DNA of 64,000 nucleotides. Origin: a bacterium. Lineage in GTDB: Bacteria; Bdellovibrionota_G; JALEGL01. Each line of letters opens with the position of its first letter. The stretch's first letter is position 1. Shown here one piece after another: positions 9,987 to 18,853 of the stretch. The position numbers and the translations under genes were made by a program. The notes under the pieces are model-generated. The model saw nothing but the letters and a program-made list of their open reading frames with translations. It ran no database searches and was not told the origin of the DNA. The DNA is taken from contig JALEGL010000004.1 of assembly GCA_022763185.1 (NCBI GenBank), positions 1-64,000 of the forward strand, written 5' to 3'.

Positions 9987-10015
9987 TATCAAAAGGTAGG
10001 GCCTAGCTTTTGATA
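9987..10015. repeat. REP-like palindrome, second family, copy 1
   Basis: TATCAAAAG pairs with CTTTTGATA around an inner TAGG/CCTA stem, separated by one G-G mismatch. The 23-base core from 9990 resembles the segment at 15959-15983 with about four differences. It lies between two convergent genes, where it could also stabilise or end transcripts. Confidence 0.45.
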
Positions 10016-10059
10016 TTTGCTGCTTCACCCCCTGCGAATAAAATAACGAAATTAACCGC

Positions 10060-11430
10060 TTAAAGCTTTACACTCCAGCTTGTTCCTTCTGGTGAATCCT
10101 CTATTTGGATGCCTTTGGCGTCTAGTTGATCACGGATGCTGTCTGAGGTTTTAAAATCTTTATTTGCTCTGGCTTGTGCTCTTAGGGCAATTTGTTGTTC
10201 TACCCATGTGGCATCAATAGCATAGTTTTTTTCATACCAGCTTTGATATTCTTCTTTGCTTAACTGTAAAAGTCCCAAAACATTGGCCAACATCTGCAAG
10301 GTATTGGCCAGCTCTTGCTGATCACGCTCATCTTCTGCTTTATACACGGCCTTGGTCACAGCGTGTAAAGTGGCCATGGCTTTGGGTGTATTGAAGTCTT
10401 CATCCATGGCTTGTTGAAATTCATTAAGATATTCGTGGTTGATTCGCTTACCCTTTACAAAGTCTAAGGCTTTATACATGCGGTTTAAATTTCTGGCCGC
10501 TTCACTCACACCGTCTAAAGAAAACTCAATGGGATGCCGGTAATGTGTGGACATAAAATACAATTTTAAAGCTTCTGGATGCACTTGCTTGATCAAATTC
10601 TTAATGGTGGTGATGTTGCCCAATGATTTGGACATTTTTTCATTTTTTGTGGTGACAAAACCATTGTGCAACCAATATTTGGCAAATGGCTTTTCAGTGC
10701 AGGCTTCTGTTTGCGCAATTTCATTTTCATGATGTGGAAAAATCAAATCTCTGCCACCGGCATGAATATCAATTTGTTCACCAAAAATGGCTTTGTTCAT
10801 GGCAGAACATTCAATATGCCAGCCCGGACGACCCTCTCCCCACGGACTTTCCCACTTGGGCTCACCCGGCTTGGAGTGTTTCCATAAAGCAAAATCAAGT
10901 GGATTTTGTTTCTCCTCCCCTGGAGCAATACGTGCACCAGCTTGAAGTTGGTCCAACTTACGTTTGGATAACTTGCCGTAATCTTTTTGGCTATTTACAG
11001 AAAAATAAACATCGCCATTGCTGGCCACATAGGCTTTTTCTTTTTTGATCAAGGTTTCAATCATAGAAATAATTTCATTGATGACCTCACTGGCCTTAGG
11101 CTCATCGTCTGGACTTAATAAACCCAAAGCTTGCATATCAGCGTGAAAGGATTGCGTATATTTTTGTGCAATCGTTGAAAAGTCTACCGCTTCATCTTGC
11201 GCTTTCTTGATAATTTTATCGTCAATATCCGTTAGATTTCTCACATACTTCACATGATAACCCTTAAAGTTAAGATAGCGATAGACCACATCATAGGCAA
11301 TATAAGCTCTAGCATGGCCAATATGAGAATGATCATAAACCGTAGGACCACAGACATACATTTTAACTTCAAAATCAGAGTGAGGAATAAATTTTCTGAG
11401 CTCACCGCTCATGCTGTCATACAAACGCAT
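10060..11430 (-). CDS. cysS: Cysteinyl-tRNA synthetase
   Basis: Charges tRNA-Cys with cysteine. The 456-residue class I synthetase shows zinc ligand Cys27 in VCGPTVYD, the HIGH signature at 36-39 (HIGHARAY), further zinc ligands in HIECSAMN and FPHHENEIAQ, and the KMSKS loop (EKMSKSLGN). Length is normal. The ATG at 11430 gives a conserved-looking N-terminus (MRLYDSMSGE), although its ribosome-binding site is weak. It sits 21 bases after a small cysteine-rich gene on the same strand and is probably co-transcribed with it. Its substrate tRNA-Cys is also in the window, at 50284-50358, but is not linked. Confidence 0.97.
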   Translation of the reverse strand: MRLYDSMSGELRKFIPHSDFEVKMYVCGPTVYDHSHIGHARAYIAYDVVYRYLNFKGYHVKYVRNLTDIDDKIIKKAQDEAVDFSTIAQKYTQSFHADMQALGLLSPDDEPKASEVINEIISMIETLIKKEKAYVASNGDVYFSVNSQKDYGKLSKRKLDQLQAGARIAPGEEKQNPLDFALWKHSKPGEPKWESPWGEGRPGWHIECSAMNKAIFGEQIDIHAGGRDLIFPHHENEIAQTEACTEKPFAKYWLHNGFVTTKNEKMSKSLGNITTIKNLIKQVHPEALKLYFMSTHYRHPIEFSLDGVSEAARNLNRMYKALDFVKGKRINHEYLNEFQQAMDEDFNTPKAMATLHAVTKAVYKAEDERDQQELANTLQMLANVLGLLQLSKEEYQSWYEKNYAIDATWVEQQIALRAQARANKDFKTSDSIRDQLDAKGIQIEDSPEGTSWSVKL

Positions 11431-11451
11431 GCATATTTTTTAACATATGTC

Positions 11452-11643
11452 TTAGAGGCTGTCCTGTAGTTTTTCACTTGTCTTGGTTTTTGCAGCATAC
11501 TCACTGCATTGTTTCACCGGCTGCGGAATGTATTTTTTGCTTAATTTGTTGCACTTTAAAAAAATAGTGTTGCGTCCCTGAACCAAGTCAGAAAAACGAC
11601 AAGCATGACATAAACTTGTGGGAAAAGGCTGTATCACAATCAT
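11452..11643 (-). CDS. Small four-cysteine protein, putative zinc-binding
   Basis: A 63-residue protein ending 21 bases before cysS on the same strand. The spacing of PFPTSLCHAC, then FLKC, then IPQPVKQC gives a Cys-x2-Cys ... Cys ... Cys pattern that could hold one zinc ion. The aromatic and proline positions look conserved rather than random, and the pattern resembles small uncharacterised proteins of delta-type proteobacteria that I recall only loosely. I use the ATG at 11643; an in-frame TTG at 11670 is possible. Neither has a good ribosome-binding site. The function is unknown. Confidence 0.5.
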   Translation of the reverse strand: MIVIQPFPTSLCHACRFSDLVQGRNTIFLKCNKLSKKYIPQPVKQCSEYAAKTKTSEKLQDSL

Positions 11644-11678
11644 TTCATAGCAGAAATAAGCATAAATCAAAAGGTACA

Positions 11679-11711
11679 GGTACCCAAAGGTACCGGCTAC
11701 CTTTGGGTACC
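11679..11711. repeat. Solo REP hairpin matching the RAYT flanks
   Basis: A perfect 14-bp inverted repeat (GGTACCCAAAGGTA, 11679-11692, with its complement 11698-11711) around loop CCGGC. Sequence and loop match the two hairpins flanking the transposase at 58074-58721. It lies in the divergent region between the small Cys-rich gene and uvrD. The REP copies beside the transposase carry a bulge or mismatch; this copy is fully paired. Confidence 0.8.
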
Positions 11712-11813
11712 AGGCGTGTTAACTTTCCTTATGTATGCCCTAGGCTAAGACCTTCCTGTTAAGATATATTTTTGCTTTTGCCTTGGGCTGCTTGATGTTA
11801 AAAGGATAGACTT

Positions 11814-14066
11814 ATGTCAGCTATTTTACATCAACTTAACCCACAACAAAAAGAGGCCGTTGTACTGAATGATGCCCACTTACTTGTGGTTGCCGGCGCT
11901 GGTTCAGGCAAAACTCGGGTTTTAACCCGTAAAATAGCCTACTTGATTGAACAAGGCTTGGCCATGCCCAGTCAAATTTTGGCCATGACTTTTTCCAACA
12001 AAGCAGCCAACGAGATGAAAGAGCGCATAGGGCAGCTGCTCACCCCCTACCAACAGCCGTATTGGATTGGAACTTTTCACTCTATTTGTTTGCGTGTTTT
12101 ACGTGAACACGGGCATCATATGGGCTTGGACAGTAATTTTTCTGTGTATGATACTTCTGATCAGTTGGCGGCCATCAAAAGTATTATGGCTGAACACAAC
12201 ATTGACCCTAAAGCCATTTCCCCCAAACTCATTGCCTACCATTTGGATCAAGCCAAAAATGAAAGCACAAAGGTGGTGTCCTACATTCAAAACAGTTTTG
12301 AACTGGGGGAACAAATCATTGGCATTATTGAAGCCTATGAAGCTTTACTGATCAAAAATCAGGCCCTGGATTTTGGTGGGCTTTTGGGAAAAACACTTCT
12401 TCTGCTGCAAGAGCATGAATCGGTTAGGCAAAGCTTACAACACAAATGGCAGCGCATCTTGATTGATGAGTACCAAGACACCAACACCATTCAAAAGGCC
12501 CTGATTCAGCACTTGGCCGGTGACCAAAATATTGTTTGTGCTGTGGGGGATGAAGATCAGTCTATTTATGGTTGGCGTGGTGCCAGAGTAGAAAACATGC
12601 TCAACTTTCCCTCAGATTTTCCTGGAGCGAAAGTTGTTAAGCTGGAGCAGAACTACCGCTCCAGCAAACCTATTTTGGAAGTGGCCAACAAGGTTATCAG
12701 CCATAACTTGGGTCGAAGAAAAAAGAAGCTGTGGACGGATCAAGATGAAGGTTCCTTGGTGGAACATTTTCATGCCGATACCGATTATCAAGAAGCTGCC
12801 TTTGTTTTAGACAAAGTAGATGAGCTACTTGAGCAAGAACACATTGCGGCCAGTGAAATTGCCATCTTTTATCGCACGCATGTTCAATCCAGACTGTTGG
12901 AAGAAGAGTGCCGACGCCGCAATCAGGCTTATGCCGTATTGGGCGGCACAAAATTCTATGACCGTAAAGAAATCAAGGATACCTTGTGTTACTTACGCTT
13001 GTTGGTCAACCCTAACGATGACATTTCTTTTTTACGGGTCATCAACACCCCCTCGCGCGGCATTGGTAAAACCGCCATTGCCCAACTCAATGACGCTGCA
13101 GAATTTACGCGTTCTTCTTTGTATCAAGCCATTCCGGTGATGGAAGGCAACAGAAAAGCCCATAAAGCCATGCGTGAATTTCATTTCTGGTTTGAAGCTT
13201 TACGCATTGAGTGTGAACAGATGGACATCTTGGATGTTGCAGAAACGGTGTTGGACAAAAGTACTTACCTGGCCAGTCTTGAACGTGAGCAAACCATTGA
13301 AGCGCAAGCTCGGATTGAAAACATAGAAGAGCTTTTGCGTTCCATGCAAGAGTATGCCCAAGCTAACCCTGAACACAGCCTCAGTGATTATTTGGCACAA
13401 ATCAGTTTGGTCACCGATATGGATCGTTATGACCAAGAACAAGATGCCATCACCATGATGACCATCCATAACTCCAAAGGTTTAGAATATGATGCTGTTT
13501 TTATTGTGGGCATGGAAGAAGGCGTGTTTCCGCATAAACGGGCTTTAGAAGATGGCAATCCAGATGAAATAGAAGAAGAGCGACGTTTGTGCTATGTTGC
13601 CATGACCCGAGCAAGAAAGCGTTTGTTTTTAAGTTCTAGCAGCCGTAGGCATCTCTATAAAAACTTACAGCATAATCCAGTGGCCCGTTTCATTGACGAA
13701 ATTCCCAGTCAATATTTACTGCACACCAATGATCAAGCCACTGCCTACAAAAGCAACTCTAGCTATAACTTGGATGATGGTTATACAAGCTACAACAATA
13801 AATCCAAACACTACGCTCCTTCTTACAATACACACGCAAGCGTACCTGCTCTATCTTATGAGGATGTTCCCAGTTATCAAGTAGACTCCAGCTATCAATC
13901 CCCCTACACTGTTGGCAGTAAAGTGCTCCACCCTAAATTTGGCAATGGCACCATTAAAAACATTGAAGGCAAGCCTGACAATTTAAAATTAACAATTTAC
14001 TTTCCAAGTCGCGGTTCTAAGAAAATTCTGTTAAACTATTGTAATCTGGAACTGATAGAACAATGA
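11814..14066 (+). CDS. uvrD: DNA helicase UvrD/PcrA
   Basis: A superfamily 1A 3'-5' DNA helicase acting in excision and mismatch repair and in removing proteins from DNA. The 750 residues show Q-motif LNPQQKEAV, Walker A AGAGSGKT at 27-34, DEYQDTN, GDEDQSIYGWRGA, LEQNYRSS, TIHNSKGLEYDAVF and VAMTRARKRL in order. After a low-complexity Ser/Tyr/Asn linker the C-terminal VLHPKFGNGTI segment is the Tudor-like module typical of PcrA/UvrD, known to contact RNA polymerase. The ATG has AAGGA seven bases upstream. The following membrane protein gene overlaps its stop by four bases (ATGA), so translation is probably coupled. Confidence 0.96.
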   Translation: MSAILHQLNPQQKEAVVLNDAHLLVVAGAGSGKTRVLTRKIAYLIEQGLAMPSQILAMTFSNKAANEMKERIGQLLTPYQQPYWIGTFHSICLRVLREHGHHMGLDSNFSVYDTSDQLAAIKSIMAEHNIDPKAISPKLIAYHLDQAKNESTKVVSYIQNSFELGEQIIGIIEAYEALLIKNQALDFGGLLGKTLLLLQEHESVRQSLQHKWQRILIDEYQDTNTIQKALIQHLAGDQNIVCAVGDEDQSIYGWRGARVENMLNFPSDFPGAKVVKLEQNYRSSKPILEVANKVISHNLGRRKKKLWTDQDEGSLVEHFHADTDYQEAAFVLDKVDELLEQEHIAASEIAIFYRTHVQSRLLEEECRRRNQAYAVLGGTKFYDRKEIKDTLCYLRLLVNPNDDISFLRVINTPSRGIGKTAIAQLNDAAEFTRSSLYQAIPVMEGNRKAHKAMREFHFWFEALRIECEQMDILDVAETVLDKSTYLASLEREQTIEAQARIENIEELLRSMQEYAQANPEHSLSDYLAQISLVTDMDRYDQEQDAITMMTIHNSKGLEYDAVFIVGMEEGVFPHKRALEDGNPDEIEEERRLCYVAMTRARKRLFLSSSSRRHLYKNLQHNPVARFIDEIPSQYLLHTNDQATAYKSNSSYNLDDGYTSYNNKSKHYAPSYNTHASVPALSYEDVPSYQVDSSYQSPYTVGSKVLHPKFGNGTIKNIEGKPDNLKLTIYFPSRGSKKILLNYCNLELIEQ

Positions 14067-14737
14067 CTGAACCAAAAAACAAAACCAACAACAAAGATCA
14101 TCAACTGGACCGTACCTTGTCCAAAAATGATAGCAAGCAAAACTCTGAGAACCTAACCTCCTCAGAGCATGAAATCACACAAAACAAAACCATCAACAAA
14201 CCCCAGCCAAAGCCTCCAGAAAAAAATTCTCCGTCACCTTCTGCTGGGCAAAATCCCATCAAACAACCAGACACTTACAACTCTGGCAACCACCAAAACC
14301 CTATGCCTGGCTTAGATGGGCCAACACGCTTACAAAACATTGATGATTATAGTGATTTAAAGAATAAAAACCCTTTCAATCAAGCGGTTGAAAAAGGAAA
14401 AAATTTTTCTGCTGAATTTGCCCAAGGTTTTGCTTCTATTCCCAAAAAAATCATCACCGCCTACCAAGGTTATGCTGGAGAAGAACATAAAAACAGCCTC
14501 TTTAAGCAGTTTGGTCTGGTCATCTTAGCTTGTGTAGTGTTTTATGCTTGGACGCTGTTGCGCTTTTCTAAAGTGACTCCCCCCGCCAAAACCTCGGCCT
14601 CTAAAGAACTGATGGTGGATATTATTGAGCTGTACACCAAAGGTGAAAAACGCAAAGCCAACATCCTAATTAAAAAAGCGGCTGAGTTGGAAGAAGATGA
14701 AGCTTTGGCTGAAAAACTCAACACCCTTGCAAAATAA
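14063..14737 (+). CDS. Single-pass membrane protein with long disordered N-terminus
   Basis: A 224-residue protein overlapping uvrD by four bases. Residues 1-130 are rich in Asn, Lys, Gln, Pro and Ser and predicted disordered. One transmembrane helix spans about 150-168 (FGLVILACVVFYAWTLLRF), and the last 55 residues form a helical, charged tail that could be TPR-like. No signal peptide is present, so the N-terminal part probably stays in the cytoplasm. I recognise no family. Coupling to uvrD suggests co-regulation, not necessarily a shared pathway. Confidence 0.65.
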   Translation: MTEPKNKTNNKDHQLDRTLSKNDSKQNSENLTSSEHEITQNKTINKPQPKPPEKNSPSPSAGQNPIKQPDTYNSGNHQNPMPGLDGPTRLQNIDDYSDLKNKNPFNQAVEKGKNFSAEFAQGFASIPKKIITAYQGYAGEEHKNSLFKQFGLVILACVVFYAWTLLRFSKVTPPAKTSASKELMVDIIELYTKGEKRKANILIKKAAELEEDEALAEKLNTLAK

Positions 14738-14799
14738 AATTTTAATGACCAAGTATTTTTACGCTTGTCATTGAACTCACATCCATGTAGTAGCAGCCT

Positions 14800-15894
14800 A
14801 TGTCTTTAAGCTGTGGAATTGTGGGCTTGCCCAATGTTGGAAAATCAACCTTATTTAATGCTTTAACCTCTGCTGGCATTGAAGCATCAAACTATCCTTT
14901 TTGCACCATTGAACCCAATGTAGGAACTGTGATTGTTCCCGATGAACGCTTGGACAAACTGTCCGACTTAGTGAAAACCCAAAAAACCATCCCTACAACA
15001 TTTGAATTTGTTGATATTGCAGGCTTGGTTAAAGGTGCCAGCCAAGGAGAAGGTCTGGGCAATCAGTTTTTGGGACATATCCGGCAAGTGCATGCCATTG
15101 CCCATGTGGTGCGCTGCTTTGATGATGATAATATTGTGCACGTTGATGGCAACATCAACCCCGTTTCAGATATTGAAACCATAGAAACCGAATTGTGTTT
15201 GGCTGATTTAGAAAGCCTTAGCAAGGCTTTAGAAAAAGTACAAAAACTGGCCAAAAGCCAAGATAAAGACGCCTTGTTTAGAAAAGAGTTATTAAGCAAA
15301 GCCATTGCCCATCTTGAAATCGGAAAACCCATTCACAGTTTAGAGCGTGATGATAAAGAAAGTTTGATTTTAAAAGAGTTTCATTTGTTAACCAACAAAC
15401 CCATGCTGTTTGTCTGCAATGTTCCTGAAACAGATTTAAACACTGGAAATATTTATACCGAAAAAGTGCAAGCCTATGCCCAAGAACGCAAAGCTCAATG
15501 TATTTTTATTTGTGCTAAAGTTGAAGAAGAGATGATGGAGTTGGATGAAACCGACAAAAAAGAATTCTTGGAAGCCTTGGGCTTAGAAAAACCGGGTTTG
15601 CATAGGATGATTCAAGAAGCTTACAGCCTACTAAATCTTATCACTTACTTTACAGCTGGAGAAAAAGAGTGCCGGGCTTGGACAATTCCTCAAGGAACCA
15701 AAGCACCGCAAGCGGCGGGTGTCATTCACACTGATTTTGAAAAAGGCTTTATTCGGGCAGAAATCTACCATTGCAATGATATGTTTGAACTCAAATCAGA
15801 AGCCAATCTAAAAGCCAAAGGATTGGTCCGTCTTGAAGGAAAAGACTATGTCATGAAAGATGGTGATGTGTGCCATTTTAGATTTAATGTCTGA
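14800..15894 (+). CDS. ychF: Redox-regulated ATPase YchF (OLA1 family)
   Basis: A TRAFAC-class, Obg-like protein that prefers ATP and binds ribosomes. The 364-residue sequence has G1 GLPNVGKS at 9-16, G3 DIAGLVKGASQGEGLGNQFL, the altered G4 region CNVPE that explains ATP use, a helical middle domain, and the C-terminal TGS domain with TYFTAGEKECRAWTI and the motif GVIHTDFEKGFIRAEI. Length and start (MSLSCGIVG) fit the family exactly. A short stem-loop follows the stop. Confidence 0.97.
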   Translation: MSLSCGIVGLPNVGKSTLFNALTSAGIEASNYPFCTIEPNVGTVIVPDERLDKLSDLVKTQKTIPTTFEFVDIAGLVKGASQGEGLGNQFLGHIRQVHAIAHVVRCFDDDNIVHVDGNINPVSDIETIETELCLADLESLSKALEKVQKLAKSQDKDALFRKELLSKAIAHLEIGKPIHSLERDDKESLILKEFHLLTNKPMLFVCNVPETDLNTGNIYTEKVQAYAQERKAQCIFICAKVEEEMMELDETDKKEFLEALGLEKPGLHRMIQEAYSLLNLITYFTAGEKECRAWTIPQGTKAPQAAGVIHTDFEKGFIRAEIYHCNDMFELKSEANLKAKGLVRLEGKDYVMKDGDVCHFRFNV

Positions 15895-15917
15895 TTTCGC
15901 TTTGCTCTTTTTTTAAC

Positions 15918-15940
15918 AGAGGGTTTCACGACCCTCTTGT
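15918..15940 (+). terminator. Possible terminator after ychF
   Basis: AGAGGGT (15918-15924) pairs with ACCCTCT (15931-15937) around a six-base loop, followed by a T-rich but interrupted stretch (TGTCTT). It is correctly placed for ychF; the weak T-tract lowers confidence. Confidence 0.45.
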
Positions 15941-15958
15941 CTTCATATCTCTGAAAAA

Positions 15959-15983
15959 TAAAAAGGTACGGCCTTGGTTTTGA
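15959..15983. repeat. REP-like sequence, second family, copy 2 (decayed)
   Basis: The segment AAAAGGTACGGCCTTGG and the TTTTGA after it resemble the palindrome at 9987-10015 (AAAAGGTAGGGCCTAGC then TTTTGA). Pairing is poorer than in copy 1, so this would be a decayed copy. It lies in the ychF-PilZ gap. Confidence 0.35.
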
Positions 15984-16027
15984 GACTTTGCTATTCATCA
16001 AACGAAAGTGTATATAAGGCCAAGTAA

Positions 16028-16702
16028 ATGACTATTATTGAAAGAAGAAAATCTGCTCGCATAGAAACCCGTGGCAAAGCTTTAATTCAAACCCCTCAAT
16101 TAAGCTATGATGTGACTTTGATTGACATATCACAGCATGGTGCCGGCTGCTTGGTCAGTAAACAACTTGCCATTCCTCTTAATCAAGACATAAAATTAAC
16201 GCTTTTTGATGGCATGGACAAAGCCTTGTTCACCGTTAGTGCGGTTATTTTGCATGCCTTTTCTTTTGATCAAAGTAGTAATAAATTGGGCATTCAGTTT
16301 AAAGATATCACTCCTCAACAAAAGCAAGCCCTTACCGATTATGTTTACCAAACCTTATCGCAAGATGGTGGAAAGCGTAGAGAACAACCTCGCATTACCA
16401 CAAGAATTGCCATGCAAGCTTTGCCAAAAAATAAAGCCTTGGCTATTTTGGAAAATATTTCCATGGGTGGCTTGTCTATTGTGTGTTCACATTATTTAAG
16501 CGTCAACGACCCGATTGATATTCAGTTGCCACTAAATCATGAAAATGACTTGCTCAGTTGTAGCGGTAAAGTTATTCATGTCAAAGAGATTGTGGCCGGA
16601 GAACAGTATAAAGTGGGTGTTCAATTTGAAAATATTCCTAAACATATCAGTAAGCAAATTGAGCATTGGATGATGACACTTTTGCAAAGCTCTACAGAAT
16701 AA
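16028..16702 (+). CDS. Tandem PilZ-domain protein (putative c-di-GMP receptor)
   Basis: A 224-residue cytoplasmic protein made of two PilZ domains. The first has RRKSAR at 6-11 and DISQHGAG at about 33-40; the second has RREQPR at about 116-121 and NISMGGLSI at about 143-151. Both therefore keep the RxxxR and (D/N)xSxxG elements that bind cyclic di-GMP. There is no enzyme domain, so it should act as a receptor or adaptor. The next gene (cvfB-like) starts six bases after its stop and is probably co-transcribed. Confidence 0.88.
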   Translation: MTIIERRKSARIETRGKALIQTPQLSYDVTLIDISQHGAGCLVSKQLAIPLNQDIKLTLFDGMDKALFTVSAVILHAFSFDQSSNKLGIQFKDITPQQKQALTDYVYQTLSQDGGKRREQPRITTRIAMQALPKNKALAILENISMGGLSIVCSHYLSVNDPIDIQLPLNHENDLLSCSGKVIHVKEIVAGEQYKVGVQFENIPKHISKQIEHWMMTLLQSSTE

Positions 16703-16707
16703 GCACC

Positions 16708-17544
16708 ATGCTAAAACTTGGCCATATTAATCGCATGCTTGTTGAACAAGTACTTGATAAATCCTGTGTTTTGAAAGAGCCTAAAAGCTCAGAAATACTC
16801 ACTATCAATCAAACCCAACACAGCCTTGAAGAAAATTCTATGGTTGACGTTTTTGTCTATAAAAACAAAGAGTCTCAAGTGATTGCCAGTTTAGATCTTC
16901 CTTATGCATATGTTGATGAATATGGCTTTTTAGAAATGGTGGGGCAAAGTCAAAAAGGTGCTTATTTTGATTTGGGTTTAGATGAAGATCTTTTGGTTCC
17001 GCATCATGAACAACATTATCATCTTGAAGTCAATGATATCTATATCATTAGGGTTTGCATTGACCCTGCAACAGGCTTTTTGTATGGCAGTACCGATCAA
17101 AAAGCACATTTAAAAAATTTCCCTTATTCTGACATTGAAGAAAAACATTTTGTTAGCCTTGTCCCTGTTGAAAGAACCGAACTGGGCTATAAAGTGATCA
17201 TCAATCAAAAATATTTGGGGATGATTTACCACAATGAAATTTTTACCGATATTCAGTGTTCAGAAACTTATCAAGGCGTAATCAAAAAAATTCGTGAAGA
17301 TGGTTTAATTGATGCCGCTTTACAAAAACAAGGGTTTTCAAATGTGCTTCAAGCTAAAACCATTATTCTTAACCACCTCAAGCATAATGAAGGAAAATCT
17401 GATCTAACAGATAAAAGTTCCTCTGAGTTGATTCGTGCAAGATTAGGCATGAGTAAAAAGACCTTTAAAAATGCTCTAGGTATGCTCTATAAAGAAAAAA
17501 AAGTTAAGCTAAACCCCAACTACACAGAGCTTGTTGTCAAATAA
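16708..17544 (+). CDS. cvfB: CvfB/YitL-family S1 RNA-binding protein
   Basis: A 278-residue protein with tandem S1-like OB folds and a C-terminal winged helix, the arrangement of CvfB (a Staphylococcus virulence-gene regulator that binds RNA) and YitL. Family features are the start LGHINRMLV, the GAYFDLGLDEDLLVPHHEQ segment of an S1 domain, VGVIKKIREDGLIDAAL-like spacing (here QGVIKKIREDGLID), and RLGMSKKTFKNALGMLYKE in the winged helix. I start it at 16708 rather than at an out-of-frame overlap inside the PilZ gene, which has no binding site. It follows the PilZ gene closely. Confidence 0.88.
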   Translation: MLKLGHINRMLVEQVLDKSCVLKEPKSSEILTINQTQHSLEENSMVDVFVYKNKESQVIASLDLPYAYVDEYGFLEMVGQSQKGAYFDLGLDEDLLVPHHEQHYHLEVNDIYIIRVCIDPATGFLYGSTDQKAHLKNFPYSDIEEKHFVSLVPVERTELGYKVIINQKYLGMIYHNEIFTDIQCSETYQGVIKKIREDGLIDAALQKQGFSNVLQAKTIILNHLKHNEGKSDLTDKSSSELIRARLGMSKKTFKNALGMLYKEKKVKLNPNYTELVVK

Positions 17545-17582
17545 ACATCCCTCCTAAGGTATTGCAGACTTTGTATTTATTG

Positions 17583-17611
17583 TTGAAACTTTATTTTTAT
17601 TGTGGGATAAA
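17583..17611 (+). promoter_or_regulatory. Candidate promoter upstream of rsgA
   Basis: TTGAAA (17583-17588), a 17-base spacer, then GATAAA (17606-17611). It would start a transcript about 170 bases before rsgA, covering the short leader reading frame at 17651. Confidence 0.4.
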
Positions 17612-17650
17612 GATATCACTTGTTAACCCTAATCCTAATTAGGAGGTCTT

Positions 17651-17704
17651 ATGATTGCATTACATTCTTGTTTTAAAGTGACCTCTTTTTGGGTTTGCTC
17701 TTAA
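17651..17704 (+). CDS. Possible 17-residue leader peptide with hairpin attenuator
   Basis: A near-perfect ribosome-binding site (AGGAGG, 17641-17646) sits four bases before an ATG that opens a 17-codon frame reading MIALHSCFKVTSFWVCS. The binding site itself (AGGAGGTC, 17641-17648) can pair with GACCTCTT inside the frame, which is followed by a T-run, as in a weak terminator. This arrangement, 85 bases before rsgA, suggests a leader peptide that couples translation to downstream expression. The peptide has no obvious amino acid bias. It could also be fortuitous. Confidence 0.35.
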   Translation: MIALHSCFKVTSFWVCS

Positions 17705-17788
17705 AACAAACACCCTTTTTTCATTTAATTATTTTTTGTTTTTTTCCTCACCTATTTTTTAATAGCTAAGGATGTAAAGGAGTTGCCC

Positions 17789-18853
17789 TTGAACTTACAT
17801 GACTTAGGATGGCCGCATCCACCACAAAATAATATTGTACGCATTACGCATCGCCATAAAGGGGTTTATCAAGCCATCAATCATGACGGCACCGTTTTAA
17901 CTGCATTGCTATCAGGAAACTTTGAATTTTCTGTTCAGCAAAGTTCAAATTACCCCAGTGTTGGTGATTTTTGTGTCTGCAGTCCAATTTTTGAAGGAGA
18001 GCAACAAAAACCTACGGTTTTGATTCAAAATTTATGTGAACGTTTGAGTTATCTATCTCGCATTACTTCTGGTCAAAGCAGTGATCAACAAGTTTTGGCG
18101 GCAAATATTGATTACGCTTTTATTGTCTGCTCTGTTGTGAAAGACTTTAACATCAATCGTATTCATCGTTATGTTCTTTTGGCTAAGCAAGGAAAAGTGA
18201 CCCCAATTGTTGTTTTATCTAAAATAGATTTGCTTGATCACATTCAACCTTACTTATCTCAATTAAATGAAAAGCTTCCTTCGGTCTCTGTTATTGCTAG
18301 CAGTACTATGGATAATCGTGGCATCAATTCAATTGAATCGTATTTAAAACTTGGAAAAACTGCTGTATTCATTGGCTCTTCTGGTGTGGGAAAATCATCT
18401 CTGGTTAACGCACTTTTAAACAAGACTGTGCAAAAGGTTTATGATGTGCGGGAAGATGATCAAAAAGGCAGACACACCACAAGCAGCGGCTCTTTGTTTT
18501 TTCTTAAATCCGGTGGGATGATCATTGATACTCCTGGCTTACGAGAAGTTGCTGTGTTTGCTGATGATACCAGCGTTGAAGATACTTTTTCTACAGTTGC
18601 AGAATTGATTAAAAAATGTCAGTTCAACAACTGCCAACATGAAACAGAGCCTGGTTGCGCAGTTTTACAAGCACTAGAGCAAGGTCATTTGGATGCAGAT
18701 ACCTATGAAAATTATTTAAAATTAAAGCGTGAAGCAGCCTTTTCAAAAAGAAAAATGGATAAGCAAACAGCCACCGAACATAAAAAACACTGGAAGCGCA
18801 TCAAACAAAATTACAAGCAACACCAACGCTTAAAAAATAAACAAAAGAATTAA
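17789..18853 (+). CDS. rsgA: Ribosome small subunit-dependent GTPase A
   Basis: A circularly permuted GTPase that helps late 30S maturation and releases RbfA. The 354-residue protein has an N-terminal OB fold, then G4 SKIDLL, G1 GSSGVGKSS, switch GRHTTSS and G3 DTPGLRE, in the permuted order typical of RsgA, then a zinc knuckle CQFNNCQHETEPGC and a basic tail. I choose the TTG at 17789: GGAG lies six bases before it, whereas the TTG at 17783 touches the binding site directly. Its stop overlaps the stop of the convergent channel gene by four bases. Confidence 0.95.
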   Translation: MNLHDLGWPHPPQNNIVRITHRHKGVYQAINHDGTVLTALLSGNFEFSVQQSSNYPSVGDFCVCSPIFEGEQQKPTVLIQNLCERLSYLSRITSGQSSDQQVLAANIDYAFIVCSVVKDFNINRIHRYVLLAKQGKVTPIVVLSKIDLLDHIQPYLSQLNEKLPSVSVIASSTMDNRGINSIESYLKLGKTAVFIGSSGVGKSSLVNALLNKTVQKVYDVREDDQKGRHTTSSGSLFFLKSGGMIIDTPGLREVAVFADDTSVEDTFSTVAELIKKCQFNNCQHETEPGCAVLQALEQGHLDADTYENYLKLKREAAFSKRKMDKQTATEHKKHWKRIKQNYKQHQRLKNKQKN

